Source of the DNA: Pseudomonas sp. ACM7 | GTDB taxonomy: Bacteria > Pseudomonadota > Gammaproteobacteria > Pseudomonadales > Pseudomonadaceae | DNA length: 64,000 bases | NCBI RefSeq assembly: GCF_004136015.1 | Contig: NZ_CP024866.1 | Coordinates: 1,845,473 to 1,909,472, forward strand | Direction: 5' to 3' | Shown: positions 44,372 to 53,284 of the stretch, piece by piece | Position numbering within the stretch: position 1 is the stretch's first letter | Layout of the letters: each line of letters starts with the position of its first letter | Notes under the pieces: model-generated | What the model was told of the DNA's origin: nothing | What the model saw: the letters and a program-made list of their open reading frames with translations, nothing else | The model's database searches: none | Translations under genes and position numbers: made by a program

Positions 44372-44541
44372 GGGGCGTTCTCAATTAGTTTCCCCGCCGC
44401 GTTGTCGCCTTAAAGCGGGCCAGGCAAGGCGCAGGCCGCCGGGAATGGTTGTTCCCTTTCCAAGGCCTGCAACGCAGCTTGGCCCGCTTTAAGGCACAAC
44501 AGCAGGCCCGGCGCGGTGGGGAAACTAATTGAGAACGCCCC
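44372..44541. mobile_element. 170-bp non-autonomous element (MITE) with CTAG target duplication
   Basis: Perfect 24-bp terminal inverted repeats begin GGGGCGTTCTCAATTAGTTT (44372-44395) and mirror at 44518-44541. CTAG occurs on both sides (44368-44371 and 44542-44545), a 4-bp target duplication of the YTAR type used by IS5-group elements. The interior is itself an imperfect palindrome (CCTTAAAGCGGGCCAGGC / TTGGCCCGCTTTAAGG), so the whole element can fold into one hairpin. No transposase is present. It begins 40 bp upstream of pprB. Confidence 0.9.
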
Positions 44542-44616
44542 CTAGTGACAGCCACAGGCTGTACAACTACTGAATTGAAAGTAGACGTACTTTCCGACTC
44601 TGTATAGAACGGGCGA

Positions 44617-45087
44617 CTAGTGAAACCAGGCGAGTGTGAGCAACAGGCCCACCAATACGAAGGGTGCAAAGGGCTGTTTCTTTGACATTCCAGGCCCCAG
44701 ATATCGAAGATGACTTCTAAGCCCTTGCCCCATATGAAGCCAGACTCTTGGCGCCAGTAGCAGCCACAGCACACTGGCCAATCCGGCACCGATGAACACG
44801 CCGAGCAGGTGCATGCCGTCCGTCGCCAGACCCAGGCCAGTCATCAGTTTCACATCGCCTGCGCCCAAGCGTCTCAGCGCATAACCGGGCAAGGTAAAGG
44901 CCAGCGCCAGCAAAAAAGCCCAGCCGCCCTGCACCGCCTCGGCCCCCAGCCAGGTAGTGCCCGTCCACAAGAGATACGTTAGCGCCAACAGCGCTGCGCC
45001 AAGGGTCAGGCCATTGGCGATGTGCCGTTCTCGAGCATCCTGTGCTGCGCATAGCGTCAGCCAGATCAGTAGTACAAAGCTCTGCAT
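44617..45087 (-). CDS. fppA: prepilin peptidase FppA (TadV family)
   Basis: 156 aa, an A24 aspartic peptidase lacking the N-terminal methylase domain, as is usual for Flp peptidases. Catalytic aspartates are D17 in AAQDARERHIANG and D78 in the GxGD motif LGAGDVKLM. Four to six membrane helices are predicted. It would cleave Flp and the TadF pseudopilin in the inner membrane. It is divergent from tadF and upstream of pprB on the same strand. Confidence 0.92.
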   Translation of the reverse strand: MQSFVLLIWLTLCAAQDARERHIANGLTLGAALLALTYLLWTGTTWLGAEAVQGGWAFLLALAFTLPGYALRRLGAGDVKLMTGLGLATDGMHLLGVFIGAGLASVLWLLLAPRVWLHMGQGLRSHLRYLGPGMSKKQPFAPFVLVGLLLTLAWFH

Positions 45088-45162
45088 CCGGTAAAAAACG
45101 TCCGTTTTGGCTGAATGATTCTATGCTGATATCACGTGGTGAATATCAGGGTAGACGCAGTC

Positions 45163-45603
45163 ATGAAAATAGGCCTCCCCCGTAAGCAAAAAGGCGCTGT
45201 AGCGATTGAATTCGCGTTGGTGTTTCTCATCTTTTTCGCCGTGTTTTATGGAATTGTCACTTACAGCTTGCCGCTGTTGCTGATGCAATCGTTCACCCAG
45301 TCGACTGCCGAAGCGGTGCGCCGCAGCGTGGCGCTGGATCCGAGCACCCCCGGATACGACACCGCGGTAAAAACCGTTGCCACGACAGAACTGAGCCGAC
45401 AGCTGGCCTGGATTCCTGCCGCACTGAATTTCAATGTCGCCACCGACGCCAGCGCCACCTACGTGGGCGGGGTGTTGACGGTCACCATCAACTACCCCAC
45501 CAGCAAACTGCAGCAAGTCATCCCGTTTCTGAACGTACCGGGAATTGGCCAAGTGCCCAATCTGCCGGCAAGCCTCACCGTCCGTTCGAGCCTGCAATTT
45601 TGA
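45163..45603 (+). CDS. tadF: TadE/TadF-like pseudopilin
   Basis: 146 aa. A basic leader MKIGLPRKQKG is followed by the prepilin-like motif G-AVAIEF and a hydrophobic helix (ALVFLIFFAVFYGIVTYSLP). The remainder is periplasmic. This is the TadE domain. The start at 45163 is chosen so that the leader is short; a GTG nine codons upstream is possible. The stop overlaps the TTG start of pprA. Likely processed by FppA. Confidence 0.85.
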   Translation: MKIGLPRKQKGAVAIEFALVFLIFFAVFYGIVTYSLPLLLMQSFTQSTAEAVRRSVALDPSTPGYDTAVKTVATTELSRQLAWIPAALNFNVATDASATYVGGVLTVTINYPTSKLQQVIPFLNVPGIGQVPNLPASLTVRSSLQF

Positions 45604-48353
45604 GTTCCGCAGACAAACTCTTCGGGCGCCTGCTCAACCGCCATCCGCCTGAGCCAGTGGATACGCCAGACACCCTGAGTGTGCAAAGTGTCGGTTTGCA
45701 GATGCATCTGGATGCCGAAGGTCGAGTGATTCATCTGACCGGTCCGTTGCGGCATGTGCTGGCCCAGCAGACACCCGCTGCGCAAGCACCGTACCTGCTC
45801 GATTTCCTCATGCCCCACAGCTGCCTCGCCGTTGAAGGCTCGCCCGTCGACTGGCAGGGACAGTCTCTGGACCTGGACTTTTACAGCCTCAACGGACAAC
45901 CCCTGCACCTGCGTGGCTGGGTCCAGCCGTTGGCCGATGCCTGGCTGCTGCAGTTGCTGGACATCGGCGACTTGTTGCTCGATCGCCGGCAATCACGCAG
46001 CCGCGAGCAATGCCAATTACTCGCAGCGCAGATCGGCGAACAGTTGCGCCGATGCAACCTGACGCGCCTGCCCGAGGTGTTGATGGAACAGCTGCAAGGC
46101 CTGGCCCAGCGTTTCCACATGCCATGCATTGCGGTGGCGTTGCTCGATGAACAGGAAGAAGGCTGGCAGATACACCAGCATTACGCGGCCTTCGATGCGC
46201 CCCAGCTGTGGCAAAACGCTCAGCGCCTGGGCACGGGGCTCGACAGTCTGAGCGGCTCTGCGCCGCAATGCCTGACGCCCGCTGAACATCCCCGTTTGCA
46301 AGGCATCTTCGGTAATGCCGAAGGGTTCGCAGTGCCCTATCACGATGCTCAGGGTGTGGTCGCCTGGTTGCTGTGCGGCATTTATCCGGTGCAGCAACAT
46401 GCACCCGACCTGAATGATCGCGACTGGTTACAACTGACCGCCGCGCTGGCAGGCCCGTTGCTTGAGCGCTTGCGCGAGCACCGGCACCATCTGCAACTGG
46501 AACGGCTGGAGTCGCTGCAAGCCTTGCTCGGCACCGGATGGTGGGAGGTGTTCAGCGACAGTCGCGAGGTGCAGTTGGCGCCGTCGTTGGCCAGTAACCT
46601 GAACCTTGCGATCGATCGTTTGCCGCTGCACGACTGGCTGGATCGGGTGCACCCCGCCGACCGTGAAGAGTTGAGCAGTCGTCTGCAAGCCTTGCAAGAC
46701 GACGGCATCCCGCTGCTGCTGTGCGTGCGTTTGGCACAAACGCCGAACTGGTATCGCCTGCAGGGCCAGGTCCTGGGCATCGGTAAAAACCGGCGGTTGG
46801 TGGGCTTCATGCTCGACATCAGCGACATCAAAAACCAGGAGCAAAACGCCGCGGCGGCCCATGCCCGACTGGACAACCTGATCGCCAGCTCACCGGCGGT
46901 GATCTACGTGCAGCGCTATGACGAAGGTGCGCTGCAGCCGACGTTTTTCAGTGACAGCCTACTGCCGCTGCTTGGCTGGACACTGGCTGATTGCGCGGCG
47001 GGAGCCTTGGTTGAAAGGGTCCACCCAGAGGACCGCGATCGGTACTTCGAACGTACCCGACATTTGCTGCGTGAAGGTTCGGTGCGCGCCCGCTATCGGC
47101 TGCGCGACAGTCGCGGCGAATACCATTGGCTACTCGATGAAGCCAAGCTACTGCGCGACGACCTTGGCTTGCCGGTGGAGGCCGTCGGCCTGTGGCTGGA
47201 CGTCACCGAAGCAACCCTGGCCGCCGAACAGGTGAAGCAAAGTGAAGAACGTTACCGGATCCTGGTGGAAGACTCTCCGGCGATGATCTGCCGCTACCGC
47301 CCGGACCTGACCCTGACCTTCGGCAACCGCCCGCTGGCGACTTACCTGGAGTGCCAGCCCGAGCAACTGCCCGGGGTGAATCTGGGCAGCTGGATGTCGC
47401 AGGAACAGCGCGAAGCGTTTCTCCAGCGGCTCAGCCGACTCAGCCCGGAATTCCCGATCAGCACCGCAGAAATCAACCTGCAACTGCCGGGACGGGAACA
47501 TGCCTGGTGGGTGTGGTCGGATCGCGGGGTGTTCGATGAGCACGGCCATTTGTTGGAGATTCAGGCCGTGGGGCGCGACAACACCGAGGTCCGCCGCGCC
47601 CAGCAGCAGCTCACCCAAAGTGCAAAAATGGCCACCCTCGGTGAAATGGCCACAGGGCTGGCCCATGAAATCAATCAGCCGTTGAATGTGATGCGCATGG
47701 CCATCGTCAACGTGCTCAAGCGTCTGAGCAACGGCGATGCGCAGATCGACTACCTGACCGACAAGCTCAACCGCATCGATGCACAGGTCCAGCGCGCCGC
47801 GCGGGTGGTGGATCACATGCGGGTGTTTGGCCGTCGCTCGGAGATCGAGCAACATCCGTTTAATCCGGCGCAAGCCATCGAAGGCACGCTGTCGCTGCTG
47901 GCCGAAGGGATGCGCGGCAAAGGGGTCGATCTGCGGGTCAGCGAGACCGGGTTTGACGTGCAAGTGCGCGGTTACGTCGATCAGCTCGAACAGGTGTTGA
48001 TCAATCTGATGGTCAACGCTCGGGATGCGTTGCTCGGCAAACGCGAGGCCGACCGCGAGTTCAAACCGTGGATCTCGGTGTACGCCGAACGTGATGTGGA
48101 TTCGGTGCGGCTGTGGGTCGAGGACAACGGCGGCGGTATCGATCCGCGGTTGCTGGAGCGGATTTTCGAGCCGTTCTTCACCACCAAACCCGTGGGTGTC
48201 GGCACCGGGCTCGGGTTGTCGGTGAGTTACGGCATCGTCGAGAACATGGGCGGAAAACTGAGCGTTAGAAACTCGGTCGAGGGCGCACGGTTTTGTATCG
48301 AACTGCCGATTGCCGCCGACGATCAGATTGCCAGCGTCGCTCGTCCTGAGTGA
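45600..48353 (+). CDS. pprA: sensor histidine kinase PprA
   Basis: 917 aa, no membrane helix seen. An N-terminal PAS-like region (about 20-130), a GAF-like region (about 150-300), two or three PAS domains (about 310-415, 425-545 and 555-670), HisKA with the phospho-accepting H689 in LAHEINQPLNVMRMA, then HATPase with LINLMVNARDAL, VEDNGGGIDPRLLERIFEPF and GTGLGLSVSYGIVENMGG. The best start is TTG at 45600, overlapping the tadF stop as TTGA; the next ATG is 34 codons on. It should phosphorylate PprB. Its 3' end overlaps tadG by 31 bp. Confidence 0.88.
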   Translation: MSSADKLFGRLLNRHPPEPVDTPDTLSVQSVGLQMHLDAEGRVIHLTGPLRHVLAQQTPAAQAPYLLDFLMPHSCLAVEGSPVDWQGQSLDLDFYSLNGQPLHLRGWVQPLADAWLLQLLDIGDLLLDRRQSRSREQCQLLAAQIGEQLRRCNLTRLPEVLMEQLQGLAQRFHMPCIAVALLDEQEEGWQIHQHYAAFDAPQLWQNAQRLGTGLDSLSGSAPQCLTPAEHPRLQGIFGNAEGFAVPYHDAQGVVAWLLCGIYPVQQHAPDLNDRDWLQLTAALAGPLLERLREHRHHLQLERLESLQALLGTGWWEVFSDSREVQLAPSLASNLNLAIDRLPLHDWLDRVHPADREELSSRLQALQDDGIPLLLCVRLAQTPNWYRLQGQVLGIGKNRRLVGFMLDISDIKNQEQNAAAAHARLDNLIASSPAVIYVQRYDEGALQPTFFSDSLLPLLGWTLADCAAGALVERVHPEDRDRYFERTRHLLREGSVRARYRLRDSRGEYHWLLDEAKLLRDDLGLPVEAVGLWLDVTEATLAAEQVKQSEERYRILVEDSPAMICRYRPDLTLTFGNRPLATYLECQPEQLPGVNLGSWMSQEQREAFLQRLSRLSPEFPISTAEINLQLPGREHAWWVWSDRGVFDEHGHLLEIQAVGRDNTEVRRAQQQLTQSAKMATLGEMATGLAHEINQPLNVMRMAIVNVLKRLSNGDAQIDYLTDKLNRIDAQVQRAARVVDHMRVFGRRSEIEQHPFNPAQAIEGTLSLLAEGMRGKGVDLRVSETGFDVQVRGYVDQLEQVLINLMVNARDALLGKREADREFKPWISVYAERDVDSVRLWVEDNGGGIDPRLLERIFEPFFTTKPVGVGTGLGLSVSYGIVENMGGKLSVRNSVEGARFCIELPIAADDQIASVARPE

Positions 48354-50305
48354 CAACTGAGGTTGGCGCCGACATCGACCTTGTTCAGATCGATCCCCAG
48401 GCTGAGCAGCAGTGTGTTGATCAAGGTGTCGAGTAACGGGCTGAGCACGCTGTTGATCGCGTTGACCAGCAATGTGGTGACAGTGCTGAGGATTGCCCCC
48501 AGACCACCGACCAGACTGCCCGTCGGGCCGTACATGTCGACTTTGATGTTAGTCGCCGTGTCGGTAAGGCTGCTGACGATATTACTGGTGGAATAGGAAT
48601 AGTAGAACGGTGGCTGGTTGATCTCCGGCAGGCTGGTGGCCGGCGGTGCGGAATAGACGTGCAGCATGTTGGCGCTCTGTGCCACGGTGGTGTCGGCCAT
48701 GATATCGATACCGCCGCCGACGCCTGGAATTCGCGGGTCGCAACTGACGGGTAAGATCAGGAACCGGCGGCAGGTTTTCACCCCGATATCGATCACCTTC
48801 AACGGCTGTACCACCACGGTGGGCGGCGCGGTGTTGCTGCCGAAAGCCGTGTTCGGATCGATCTTGCCGATTTTCAGCTTCACCAGTGAAGTGTTGGTAT
48901 TGGTGGTCAGTGATTTGTTGGTGGCGCTGACGCAGCTGTAGGCGGTGACGTAACTGTCGGCGCTCGCAACGTCCAGTGCGACATCGAGCCTTACGGTAGT
49001 GGAAAGCGGCACGATCGAGGGTGTTTCACAGGCCGCCCCCAGCGCGCAGGTCAGTGAATCAATGACACCGACCAGATTGAGATGCAGCAAGGCGTTCAAG
49101 GTATTGGTCAACGGTCCGGCAAGATCAGCCGCCGCCTCGAGCAAGGGTTGAATCGCACTCAGAATGGGCAAGTCGATCGACAGCAATGTACGCACCTGAG
49201 CGGTTTTCACATAGATCCGGTTGGGCCCCAAAGGGGCGAGCGCGGCGTTTTTCGGATTGCCGATGGCTGACAGCTGCGGAGGCTCCAGCACCTGCACCCG
49301 GGCGGTGATTTGCGCCAGGCCCGCCAGATTGATCGGCAACGTCGCCACCAGGCCGTTTTTCTTGTTGGCCAGTTGCACGACCGCCTCGATCAGGTCGAAC
49401 ACTTTCAGGTTGGTCGCCAGCGCCGTCACGGTGCTGCCAGCCTCGACGTGCAGCACGTTGCCGAGTACGACGGTGGTTGCACCTGCCGCGACCTTCAGCG
49501 CTTGAAGACTCGCAATGGTTGCGGTCGCGCCGAGTGTGCCGCCGGGGTCCAGCACATTGACGGCGGTCTGGATCAGCTGGCTGACGGCAATCGTATTGCC
49601 CAATACCTGGTTATACCCGGCAGCGCTGAGGTTAAGGTCGACCTTCAATCGATCAAGGTAGCCGAGCAGGCTGATGTTGGTGTTCACCAGTCCGTTCCAG
49701 CCCGCCGCGTTGATGTTCAGGTTGCCCCCGAGCAAACCACCGAACAGTGCGTTGAGCGTGGCCGATTTGCTGGTGTCGACGCTCAGCGTCGTGCTGCGCA
49801 GGGTCAGCGAAGCCTGCGGTGGCGGTAATGCGGCGACAGCGCTGGCCGTCAGGTTGATGGTCGCTGCGCGTGGAGCGCCACCGAACAGGGCGCCGACACC
49901 GCCGGCGAGGCTCTGCTGGACCGAATGGCTGGCGATCACCCGAATGGCTTCGCTCTTGCTCGGGTCGGCGCCAAATACTCGAAGGTTATTGGCATCCAGG
50001 GTCAAGGCGCCGCAAGCGACCAGCAGATTGTGATTGGGGTCAGGAAGGGTGAAGCCATTACGGTTTGCGCTGGCGGTGGCATAGACGGTAGCGGTGTTGC
50101 CAGCGGCGCAATCCCCCCCTCGGGTGGAAGCTTCAAGTGCGGCCATGTCCGCTACGCGCTGCAGGTCACGTTTTTTCAGGTACAAACGACCGCTGTCGAC
50201 CACGACCAGCAAGAACATCAGGGCCATGCCCAATGTCAGCGCCGCCATCAAACCGATCGCCCCCCGTTGCCGGGACGGGCTGCGAAACTGCAAACGGGGA
50301 GACAT
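48323..50305 (-). CDS. tadG: Tad locus protein TadG
   Basis: 660 aa. RQRGAIGLMAALTLGMALMF (about 13-32) is the TadG/TadE prepilin-like N-terminal helix with GAIGL, followed by VVDSGRLYLKKRDLQRVADM and AALEAS. The long periplasmic part is rich in Leu, Ala, Thr and beta-strand-like repeats. AAGGAG precedes the ATG at 50305. It runs opposite to pprA and their ends overlap by 31 bp. TadG is needed for pilus surface anchoring in other systems. Confidence 0.88.
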   Translation of the reverse strand: MSPRLQFRSPSRQRGAIGLMAALTLGMALMFLLVVVDSGRLYLKKRDLQRVADMAALEASTRGGDCAAGNTATVYATASANRNGFTLPDPNHNLLVACGALTLDANNLRVFGADPSKSEAIRVIASHSVQQSLAGGVGALFGGAPRAATINLTASAVAALPPPQASLTLRSTTLSVDTSKSATLNALFGGLLGGNLNINAAGWNGLVNTNISLLGYLDRLKVDLNLSAAGYNQVLGNTIAVSQLIQTAVNVLDPGGTLGATATIASLQALKVAAGATTVVLGNVLHVEAGSTVTALATNLKVFDLIEAVVQLANKKNGLVATLPINLAGLAQITARVQVLEPPQLSAIGNPKNAALAPLGPNRIYVKTAQVRTLLSIDLPILSAIQPLLEAAADLAGPLTNTLNALLHLNLVGVIDSLTCALGAACETPSIVPLSTTVRLDVALDVASADSYVTAYSCVSATNKSLTTNTNTSLVKLKIGKIDPNTAFGSNTAPPTVVVQPLKVIDIGVKTCRRFLILPVSCDPRIPGVGGGIDIMADTTVAQSANMLHVYSAPPATSLPEINQPPFYYSYSTSNIVSSLTDTATNIKVDMYGPTGSLVGGLGAILSTVTTLLVNAINSVLSPLLDTLINTLLLSLGIDLNKVDVGANLSCHSGRATLAI

Positions 50306-50417
50306 CGCACACTCCTTTGCCAGTGCACAGCCGAGGGCTACCTCCTTGGGTGAACAGCAGTGTAGTTGGGCTTTCCCGGGCTGCTCGCAGATCACAAGCA
50401 AAAGATCTTCCAGCTGT

Positions 50418-50978
50418 TTATTTCGGTGGGTAGTTGGCGAGAATTCGCCCGACCGTTTCACGTATCGCCGTGCTGCGATCCGACGGATTCGTTGTGCGGC
50501 TGAGTATCTGCTCGTCACTGCCGCGCCACACCAGTTTGCCGTCCTTGCCGTCGAGCAGGTCGATCTGGATGATCGCCACTTTGTAGCTGACGTTACGGGT
50601 TTCGTTGTACATCGGCCCACCCCAGTAGCCGTTCCATGGATTACCCCAACCGCCGCCGCCGTAGTTAGTGGTGACTTGTTGCTGGCGTTGTTCCACGATC
50701 AGATAGGTCTGCACGCTCAAATCGCCCTTTTTGCCATCGGCGGACGGACGCAGGCCACGCTGATCCAGCTGATCGGTCACCGATTGGCGGATGCGTTGTT
50801 CAGTCAGGTCGCTCTTGATCCGTGGGTCATCGGGGCGATATTGCAGGGCGGGTTCTTTCCAGCTCCAGCTGCGATAGGCGGCGAAGTCGCGGCTGGCATC
50901 GAAGTCATGATTGACCTGGCTGCCGGCGCAGGCACTGAGCAGCACGGCCACAGCCAGTAAAGCGAGACGGCGGAACAT
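50418..50978 (-). CDS. DUF4136 lipoprotein, copy 1
   Basis: 186 aa. Lipoprotein signal MFRRLALLAVAVLLSACAGS with lipobox LSAC (C17). DFDASRDFAAYRSWSWKEPA and [20 protein letters not shown] are DUF4136 hallmarks. A Gly/Trp/Asn-rich loop GGGGWGNPWNGYWGGPMYNE interrupts the beta domain, then VAIIQIDLLDGKDGKLVWRG and the C-terminal IRETVGRILANYPPK. It is probably an outer-membrane-anchored periplasmic protein. A paralogue lies 54 bp upstream. Function unknown. Confidence 0.85.
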   Translation of the reverse strand: MFRRLALLAVAVLLSACAGSQVNHDFDASRDFAAYRSWSWKEPALQYRPDDPRIKSDLTEQRIRQSVTDQLDQRGLRPSADGKKGDLSVQTYLIVEQRQQQVTTNYGGGGWGNPWNGYWGGPMYNETRNVSYKVAIIQIDLLDGKDGKLVWRGSDEQILSRTTNPSDRSTAIRETVGRILANYPPK

Positions 50979-51032
50979 GATATTTCTCCGGTTGAAGACA
51001 TGAACCTGCGTAATGCTTCTTAACTACAGAAG

Positions 51033-51647
51033 CTAACTAGGAGGATACGCCGACATCGCCTTTTCTACAGCCTCCCGTATCGCATCGGCACGCTCGCTCT
51101 GGCTGCCGCGATTGCTGGTTTCGGCGCTGGCACTCCACACCGGTTGACCGCTCTGGGCGTCAAACAAATCAACCCGCACCACCACGACCTGTTCCTGATA
51201 AGTCCGAACGATCGGCACGGTGTTGTACATGCCGTAACCGCTGCCGTAGCGGTTGTAACCGCCATAGCCGCCGCCGTAATAACCATAGTCATCCCGAACC
51301 TGACGCAGGCGGGTTTCCAGGTGCAGTTCGGCGCTGACAAACAGGTCGGCCGGGCGGTTATCGTGCAGCGGGCGCAAGCCACGTTGATCGAGGGCATTGC
51401 TGACGGCTTCGGCGACCTGCGCCGAATCCGCCCAGGCGCTGCCCGGCGGCAGGCGCCCGTTGAGCCAGGCCCAACTGCGGTAGTGCCCGTAGTCGCGCGG
51501 CGGTGCCGGGTAGGCGCTGCGGTCAACGGTGTTGGCCGCCTGAGGCGGCGCGGGTGGCAAGGGGTTGGATGACGCCACATAAGGGTTGCTGCCCTGACAA
51601 GCAGCCAACCCGAGACAGATCATCAATAACCCCGAACGACTGTTCAT
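51033..51647 (-). CDS. DUF4136 lipoprotein, copy 2
   Basis: 204 aa. Signal [20 protein letters not shown] with lipobox LAAC (C17). [20 protein letters not shown] and [20 protein letters not shown] align with copy 1. The central loop is Tyr/Gly-rich ([20 protein letters not shown]), then [20 protein letters not shown] and [15 protein letters not shown]. Both copies share length, order and ending, so they arose by tandem duplication and diverged in the loop. Their gene order follows cmoM on the same strand. Confidence 0.85.
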   Translation of the reverse strand: MNSRSGLLMICLGLAACQGSNPYVASSNPLPPAPPQAANTVDRSAYPAPPRDYGHYRSWAWLNGRLPPGSAWADSAQVAEAVSNALDQRGLRPLHDNRPADLFVSAELHLETRLRQVRDDYGYYGGGYGGYNRYGSGYGMYNTVPIVRTYQEQVVVVRVDLFDAQSGQPVWSASAETSNRGSQSERADAIREAVEKAMSAYPPS

Positions 51648-51659
51648 TTCACGCTCCGA

Positions 51660-52409
51660 TCAGACCGGCCGACAGATCCAGTGCAAGTAACGCCCAAGCC
51701 CGGCAAAGCTTGGGTGACGACGGTGAGCCAGTTCCATTTCCAGCAAGTCCACCAGTTCGGCGCGGGCCTGGAATTCCACCGGCATGTAATCGTGAAAAAC
51801 CCGCACCCCGCTCTGGGTTTCGACCTGCCACAGGCCTTCAAGTTGCGCCGCCAGTTCGCGCGGATCAAGGGGCTGCTGCGGAGTGAGGCTTTGCTTTTCG
51901 CCGGCCATGTCGTTCTTGCGCATCTTGCGGAAATGGCCTTTGAGCAGGTTGCGATAGATCAACGCATCGCGGTTGTAGAAGGCCAGGGACAACCAGCCAT
52001 CCTGCTTGGTCAACTGATGCAGGACCGGCAGGATCGCGTGGGGTTCGGCCAGCCATTCCAGTACGGCGTGACACAGCACCAGGTCGTAGGGTTCGGTGAG
52101 TTGGCCGAGCAGATCCTGCCACGGCGCCTGAATGAACGTCGCTGTTTGCCCGGCGTCGGCAAAGCGCTGGCGGGCGCCTTCGAGCATCGGCTCGGCGGGC
52201 TCGGCCAGTGTGACCTCATGACCACGTTGGGCGAGCCACAACGACATGTGGCCCAGGCCGGCGCCGATATCCAGTACGCGCAACGGTCGGTCCGGCAAGG
52301 TTTCGGCCAGGTCGGCCTGAAGCACCGCCAGACGGATCGCGCCTTTGGCACCACCGTAGATTTTTTCGGCGAAGCGGGTCGCCAGTTGATCGAAATGACG
52401 GTCGCTCAT
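51660..52409 (-). CDS. cmoM: tRNA 5-carboxymethoxyuridine methyltransferase CmoM
   Basis: 249 aa. Starts MSDRHFDQLATRFAEKIYGG, then the SAM-binding motif VLDIGAGLGHMSLWL (about 45-59), a conserved acidic AEPAEPM (about 69-75), LVLCHAVLEWLAEPHAIL (about 110-127) and LSLAFYNRDALIYRNLLKGH (about 140-159). This is the SmtA/CmoM type, which methylates cmo5U34 of tRNA to mcmo5U. Its ATG overlaps the MazG-like stop by one base, so translation is coupled. Confidence 0.9.
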   Translation of the reverse strand: MSDRHFDQLATRFAEKIYGGAKGAIRLAVLQADLAETLPDRPLRVLDIGAGLGHMSLWLAQRGHEVTLAEPAEPMLEGARQRFADAGQTATFIQAPWQDLLGQLTEPYDLVLCHAVLEWLAEPHAILPVLHQLTKQDGWLSLAFYNRDALIYRNLLKGHFRKMRKNDMAGEKQSLTPQQPLDPRELAAQLEGLWQVETQSGVRVFHDYMPVEFQARAELVDLLEMELAHRRHPSFAGLGRYLHWICRPV

Positions 52410-52711
52410 CAGCTGAACCTCCGTTCGCTGTCCGCGAGTTTGCTGCGCACCACTTCATTCATGTCCAACCCCAACTCGCTGCACAACAGCAGTAGATAGA
52501 GCACGATGTCACCGATTTCCTGCCCGGCATGGGCCAGTGTGTCCGCCGGCAACTGGCGCGACTGGTCTTCGGTCAGCCACTGGAAAATCTCCACCAGCTC
52601 GGACATTTCCACGCTCGCGGCCATGGCCAGGTTTTTCGGGCTGTGAAATTGCCGCCAGTCATTGCGGTCACGGATGGCGTGCAGGCGTTCGGTCAGTTCA
52701 ACAAGGTTCAT
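52409..52711 (-). CDS. MazG-like nucleotide pyrophosphohydrolase
   Basis: 100 aa. An all-alpha NTP pyrophosphohydrolase of the MazG-like/dCTPase type: FHSPKNLAMAASVEMSELVE then IFQWLT supplies the E-x3-E metal site, and EIGDIVLYLLLLCSELGLDM supplies the second E-x2-D. It would remove pyrophosphate from non-canonical dNTPs. CAGGAGAG precedes the ATG. It is upstream of, and overlaps, cmoM. Confidence 0.87.
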   Translation of the reverse strand: MNLVELTERLHAIRDRNDWRQFHSPKNLAMAASVEMSELVEIFQWLTEDQSRQLPADTLAHAGQEIGDIVLYLLLLCSELGLDMNEVVRSKLADSERRFS

Positions 52712-52793
52712 CGGGCTCTCCTGAAGGCGTATAGCTTCGGGGGGATGACGGGGGAAGGCAAGCGTCTCGGTGCGGCGTGGATCTTTGCACCAT

Positions 52794-52829
52794 AATCAAA
52801 AGATCGCAGCCTGCGGCAGCTCCTACGGG
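52794..52829. repeat. single arm of the GGAGCTGCCGCAGGCTGCGATC repeat
   Basis: AATCAAAAGATCGCAGCCTG then CGGCAGCTCCTACGGG matches one arm of the inverted repeats at 13614 and 28874, with no second arm nearby. It is a solitary copy in the divergent gap between the MazG-like gene and the small membrane-protein gene. Confidence 0.85.
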
Positions 52830-52906
52830 AACTCGGCACCCTGCTCGATAGCCCAAGGCTCAAGTCCGGCAACCACGCCACCACTTTCATCAAGGACGCT
52901 CACGAC

Positions 52907-53200
52907 ATGCAGGTAGAAAGTTTTTTCGAATGGCTCGGCCAGGCACTCGGTTCGGTTATCCGTTTCATCGTTGACGGCCTCAGTGGCTTGTTCAATCTGT
53001 TGAGCCACGCCGGCAGCAACTTTGTCGAAGGGCTGTCCCGTGCGCTGGGCATGGACACGTCGATCATCAGCATCATTGCGCTGATTTTGGGGTTGATGCT
53101 GTTGTGGTCGGCGATTCGGGCGTTCATGAATGCGTCGATCATCATGGGGATTATCTGGTTGCTGCTGGGGTTGTGGTTGTTGAGCTGGATAATCCACTAA
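52907..53200 (+). CDS. small membrane protein of unknown function, 97 aa
   Basis: An amphipathic N-terminal half MQVESFFEWLGQALGSVIRF and onward (1-50), lacking a signal peptide, is followed by two hydrophobic helices: IISIIALILGLMLLWSAI (about 53-70) and ASIIMGIIWLLLGLWLLSWI (about 76-95), separated by RAFMN. Ends inside the membrane (WIIH). AAGGA lies 12 nt before the ATG, a bit far. No family recognised. It is monocistronic. Confidence 0.65.
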   Translation: MQVESFFEWLGQALGSVIRFIVDGLSGLFNLLSHAGSNFVEGLSRALGMDTSIISIIALILGLMLLWSAIRAFMNASIIMGIIWLLLGLWLLSWIIH

Positions 53201-53210
53201 CAACCTGCCC

Positions 53211-53229
53211 CCCCTGTGGGAGCGGCGAT
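53211..53229. repeat. solitary REP arm
   Basis: CCCCTGTGGGAGCGGCGAT is one half of a GTGGGAGC-type REP with no partner. It lies in the 84-bp gap before the MATE gene, 56 bp upstream of its start. Confidence 0.7.
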
Positions 53230-53284
53230 GCTTTATAGATTGTGCTCACCTCCCGCTACAATGCCGCTCCCCCAAGGAGCCTGC

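Noticed and set aside
44372..44541. Reading the long hairpin as an ordinary terminator or a CRISPR-like repeat
   Set aside because: The exact 4-bp direct duplication outside 24-bp perfect ends indicates transposition; no repeated spacer units exist.
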